Shown in pieces: positions 22,015 through 22,860 of a DNA stretch of 22,860 nucleotides. This DNA is from Dehalococcoidia bacterium (lineage in GTDB: Bacteria; Chloroflexota; Dehalococcoidia; UBA3495). The notes beneath the pieces were generated by a model. That model searched no databases, was not told where the DNA came from, and worked only from the letters and a program-made list of their open reading frames with translations. Position numbers and translations under genes: made by a program. The stretch covers positions 1 to 22,860 of the forward strand of contig PCAH01000104.1 of the NCBI GenBank assembly GCA_002730485.1. Direction: 5' to 3'. Every line of letters starts with the position of its first letter. Positions within the stretch are counted from its first letter, which is position 1.

Positions 22015-22860
22015 TTAGATGCCCAACGGGCCGTACACCTCTGGGTTGGCGCACTCTTCCAGCCGTTCACCCTGTAGCCCCGCGACTAGGTTTCTGGCCG
22101 CCAGAAGGTGCATCTCGCGTCGGGAGCGGTTGGAAGCGCTCCCGATATGGGGCAGCACCACCACGTTGTCCAAGCCAAGGATCGGATGCTCTGGAGGAAC
22201 CGGTTCCGGGTCAAAGACATCCAGGCCCGCCCCGGCGATCTGCCCTTTGAGCAGGGCTTTATAAAGCGCTTCGGTGTCCACCACAGCGCCACGGGCCAGG
22301 TTCACCAAGATTGCCGAGGGTTTCATCATCTTAAGCTGTTTAGCGCCGATGTAATGGTGTGTCTCCGGGGTAAGAGGCACGTGGATCGATATGAAATCAG
22401 ACTCGGTGAGGACTCGTTTCAACGAGGCGTATTTAATCCCGTGTTCTTTCTCCAGCTCCGGTTTTCTGGTGCGGGAGTGATAGATCACCTTCATGTCGAA
22501 GCCCAGCCCGCGTTTGGCTGTCTCCAGCCCGATCCCGCCTAGGCCCAGGATGCCCAGGGTGCTGCCATTCACCTCTGAACCCAACCAGAACATGGGGTGA
22601 TGGGATATCTTCCAGTTGCCTTCCCTGACCCATTTGTCGCTTTCCACCACGCGGCGGGCCACGGCCAAAAGCAGGGCAAAGGCCAGGTCGGCGGTCGACT
22701 TGGCAAGAACGCCTGGAGTGTAGCCGACGAGAATCTCTCGCTTGGTGGCTTCGGCAAGGTCAACGTTGTCCAGACCCACCGCCACCTGGCTCAGTACCTT
22801 CAGTCTGGGGGCTGCGTCCAACACAGAGGCTTCGATTCGGTCCATCACGTTGATGATTGC
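22015..22860 (-). CDS. D-2-hydroxyacid dehydrogenase (glyoxylate/hydroxypyruvate reductase-like; 5' end outside window)
   Basis: The minus frame is open from the window end, starting AIINVMDRIEASVLDAAPRL, to TAA at 22015; 281 codons are seen, probably missing about 40 N-terminal residues. The NAD-binding motif is GILGLGGIGLETAKRGLGF. The catalytic Arg is in LVNLARGAVVD, the Glu in DVFDPEPVPPEHP, and the His in VLPHIGSAS, the complete family triad. It interconverts a 2-oxoacid and a D-2-hydroxyacid with NAD(P)H in the cytoplasm. The DAAPRLKVLSQVAVGLDNVDL and STADLAFALLLAVARR segments favour glyoxylate/hydroxypyruvate reductase over phosphoglycerate dehydrogenase, and no ACT domain follows. The GTG/ATG pair at 22848-22843 is internal, not a start. 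It converges on the lipoprotein with 45 bases between. Confidence 0.93.
   Translation of the reverse strand, partial: AIINVMDRIEASVLDAAPRLKVLSQVAVGLDNVDLAEATKREILVGYTPGVLAKSTADLAFALLLAVARRVVESDKWVREGNWKISHHPMFWLGSEVNGSTLGILGLGGIGLETAKRGLGFDMKVIYHSRTRKPELEKEHGIKYASLKRVLTESDFISIHVPLTPETHHYIGAKQLKMMKPSAILVNLARGAVVDTEALYKALLKGQIAGAGLDVFDPEPVPPEHPILGLDNVVVLPHIGSASNRSRREMHLLAARNLVAGLQGERLEECANPEVYGPLGI

Noticed and set aside
1..22860. CRISPR array, prophage, transposase, toxin-antitoxin or defence genes
   Set aside because: I looked for regularly spaced repeats, integrase or transposase motifs and small paired genes, and found none that can be supported.

Overview
The window reads as a chromosomal segment from a moderately GC-rich, heterotroph-type bacterium. 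I infer Chloroflexota, probably close to the SAR202/Dehalococcoidia lineage. The basis is several class III (CaiB/BaiF) CoA-transferases, Gfo/Idh/MocA, SMP-30 and amidohydrolase-type catabolic genes in a small space, and two lipoproteins with Thr/Pro-rich linkers of the kind common in that phylum. This is inference; no rRNA or marker gene settles it.

Layout. 1-2039 (minus): two tandem Gfo/Idh/MocA paralogs, the first cut by the window edge. 2256-4028 (plus): a CoA-transferase and a signal-peptidase-type S26 protease. 4047-5536 (minus): a three-gene operon of two hotdog (MaoC-type) hydratase half-subunits and a small DUF4242-like protein. 5807-7400 (plus): DUF192 lipoprotein and PfkB sugar/nucleoside kinase. 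7537-10235 (plus): two adjacent CoA-transferases, only the second of which keeps the catalytic Asp. 10329-10403: tRNA with CAT anticodon. 10417-11781: divergent DUF998 membrane protein and TetR regulator. 11853-12527: DJ-1/PfpI protein. 12528-12882: repeat-rich spacer. 12883-15515: amidohydrolase, frameshifted methyltransferase, polysaccharide-deacetylase-like protein. 15583-18464: O-antigen ligase with a TPR tail interrupted by a stop codon and a frameshift, closed by a strong bidirectional terminator. 18524-19931 (minus): an unrecognised protein and an SMP-30 lactonase. 20110-20724: signal peptidase I. 20760-21083 (minus): Rieske ferredoxin. 21296-21385: tRNA-Ser(GGA). 21467-21969: lipoprotein with an apparent frameshift in its signal peptide. 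22015-22860 (minus): D-2-hydroxyacid dehydrogenase, cut by the window end.

The genes suggest CoA-thioester catabolism: CoA transfer to organic acids, hydration by a split hotdog hydratase, and hydroxyacid/oxoacid interconversion. Lactone and amide hydrolases and NAD-binding oxidoreductases stand nearby, with some cell-envelope and secretion functions between them. No CRISPR, prophage, transposase or defence system was seen. The most unusual points are the CoA-transferase pair with one apparently dead subunit, the Gfo paralogs lacking all three usual catalytic positions, and three single-base frameshifts in homopolymer or G/C runs plus one amber stop, which need a decision between assembly error and gene decay.
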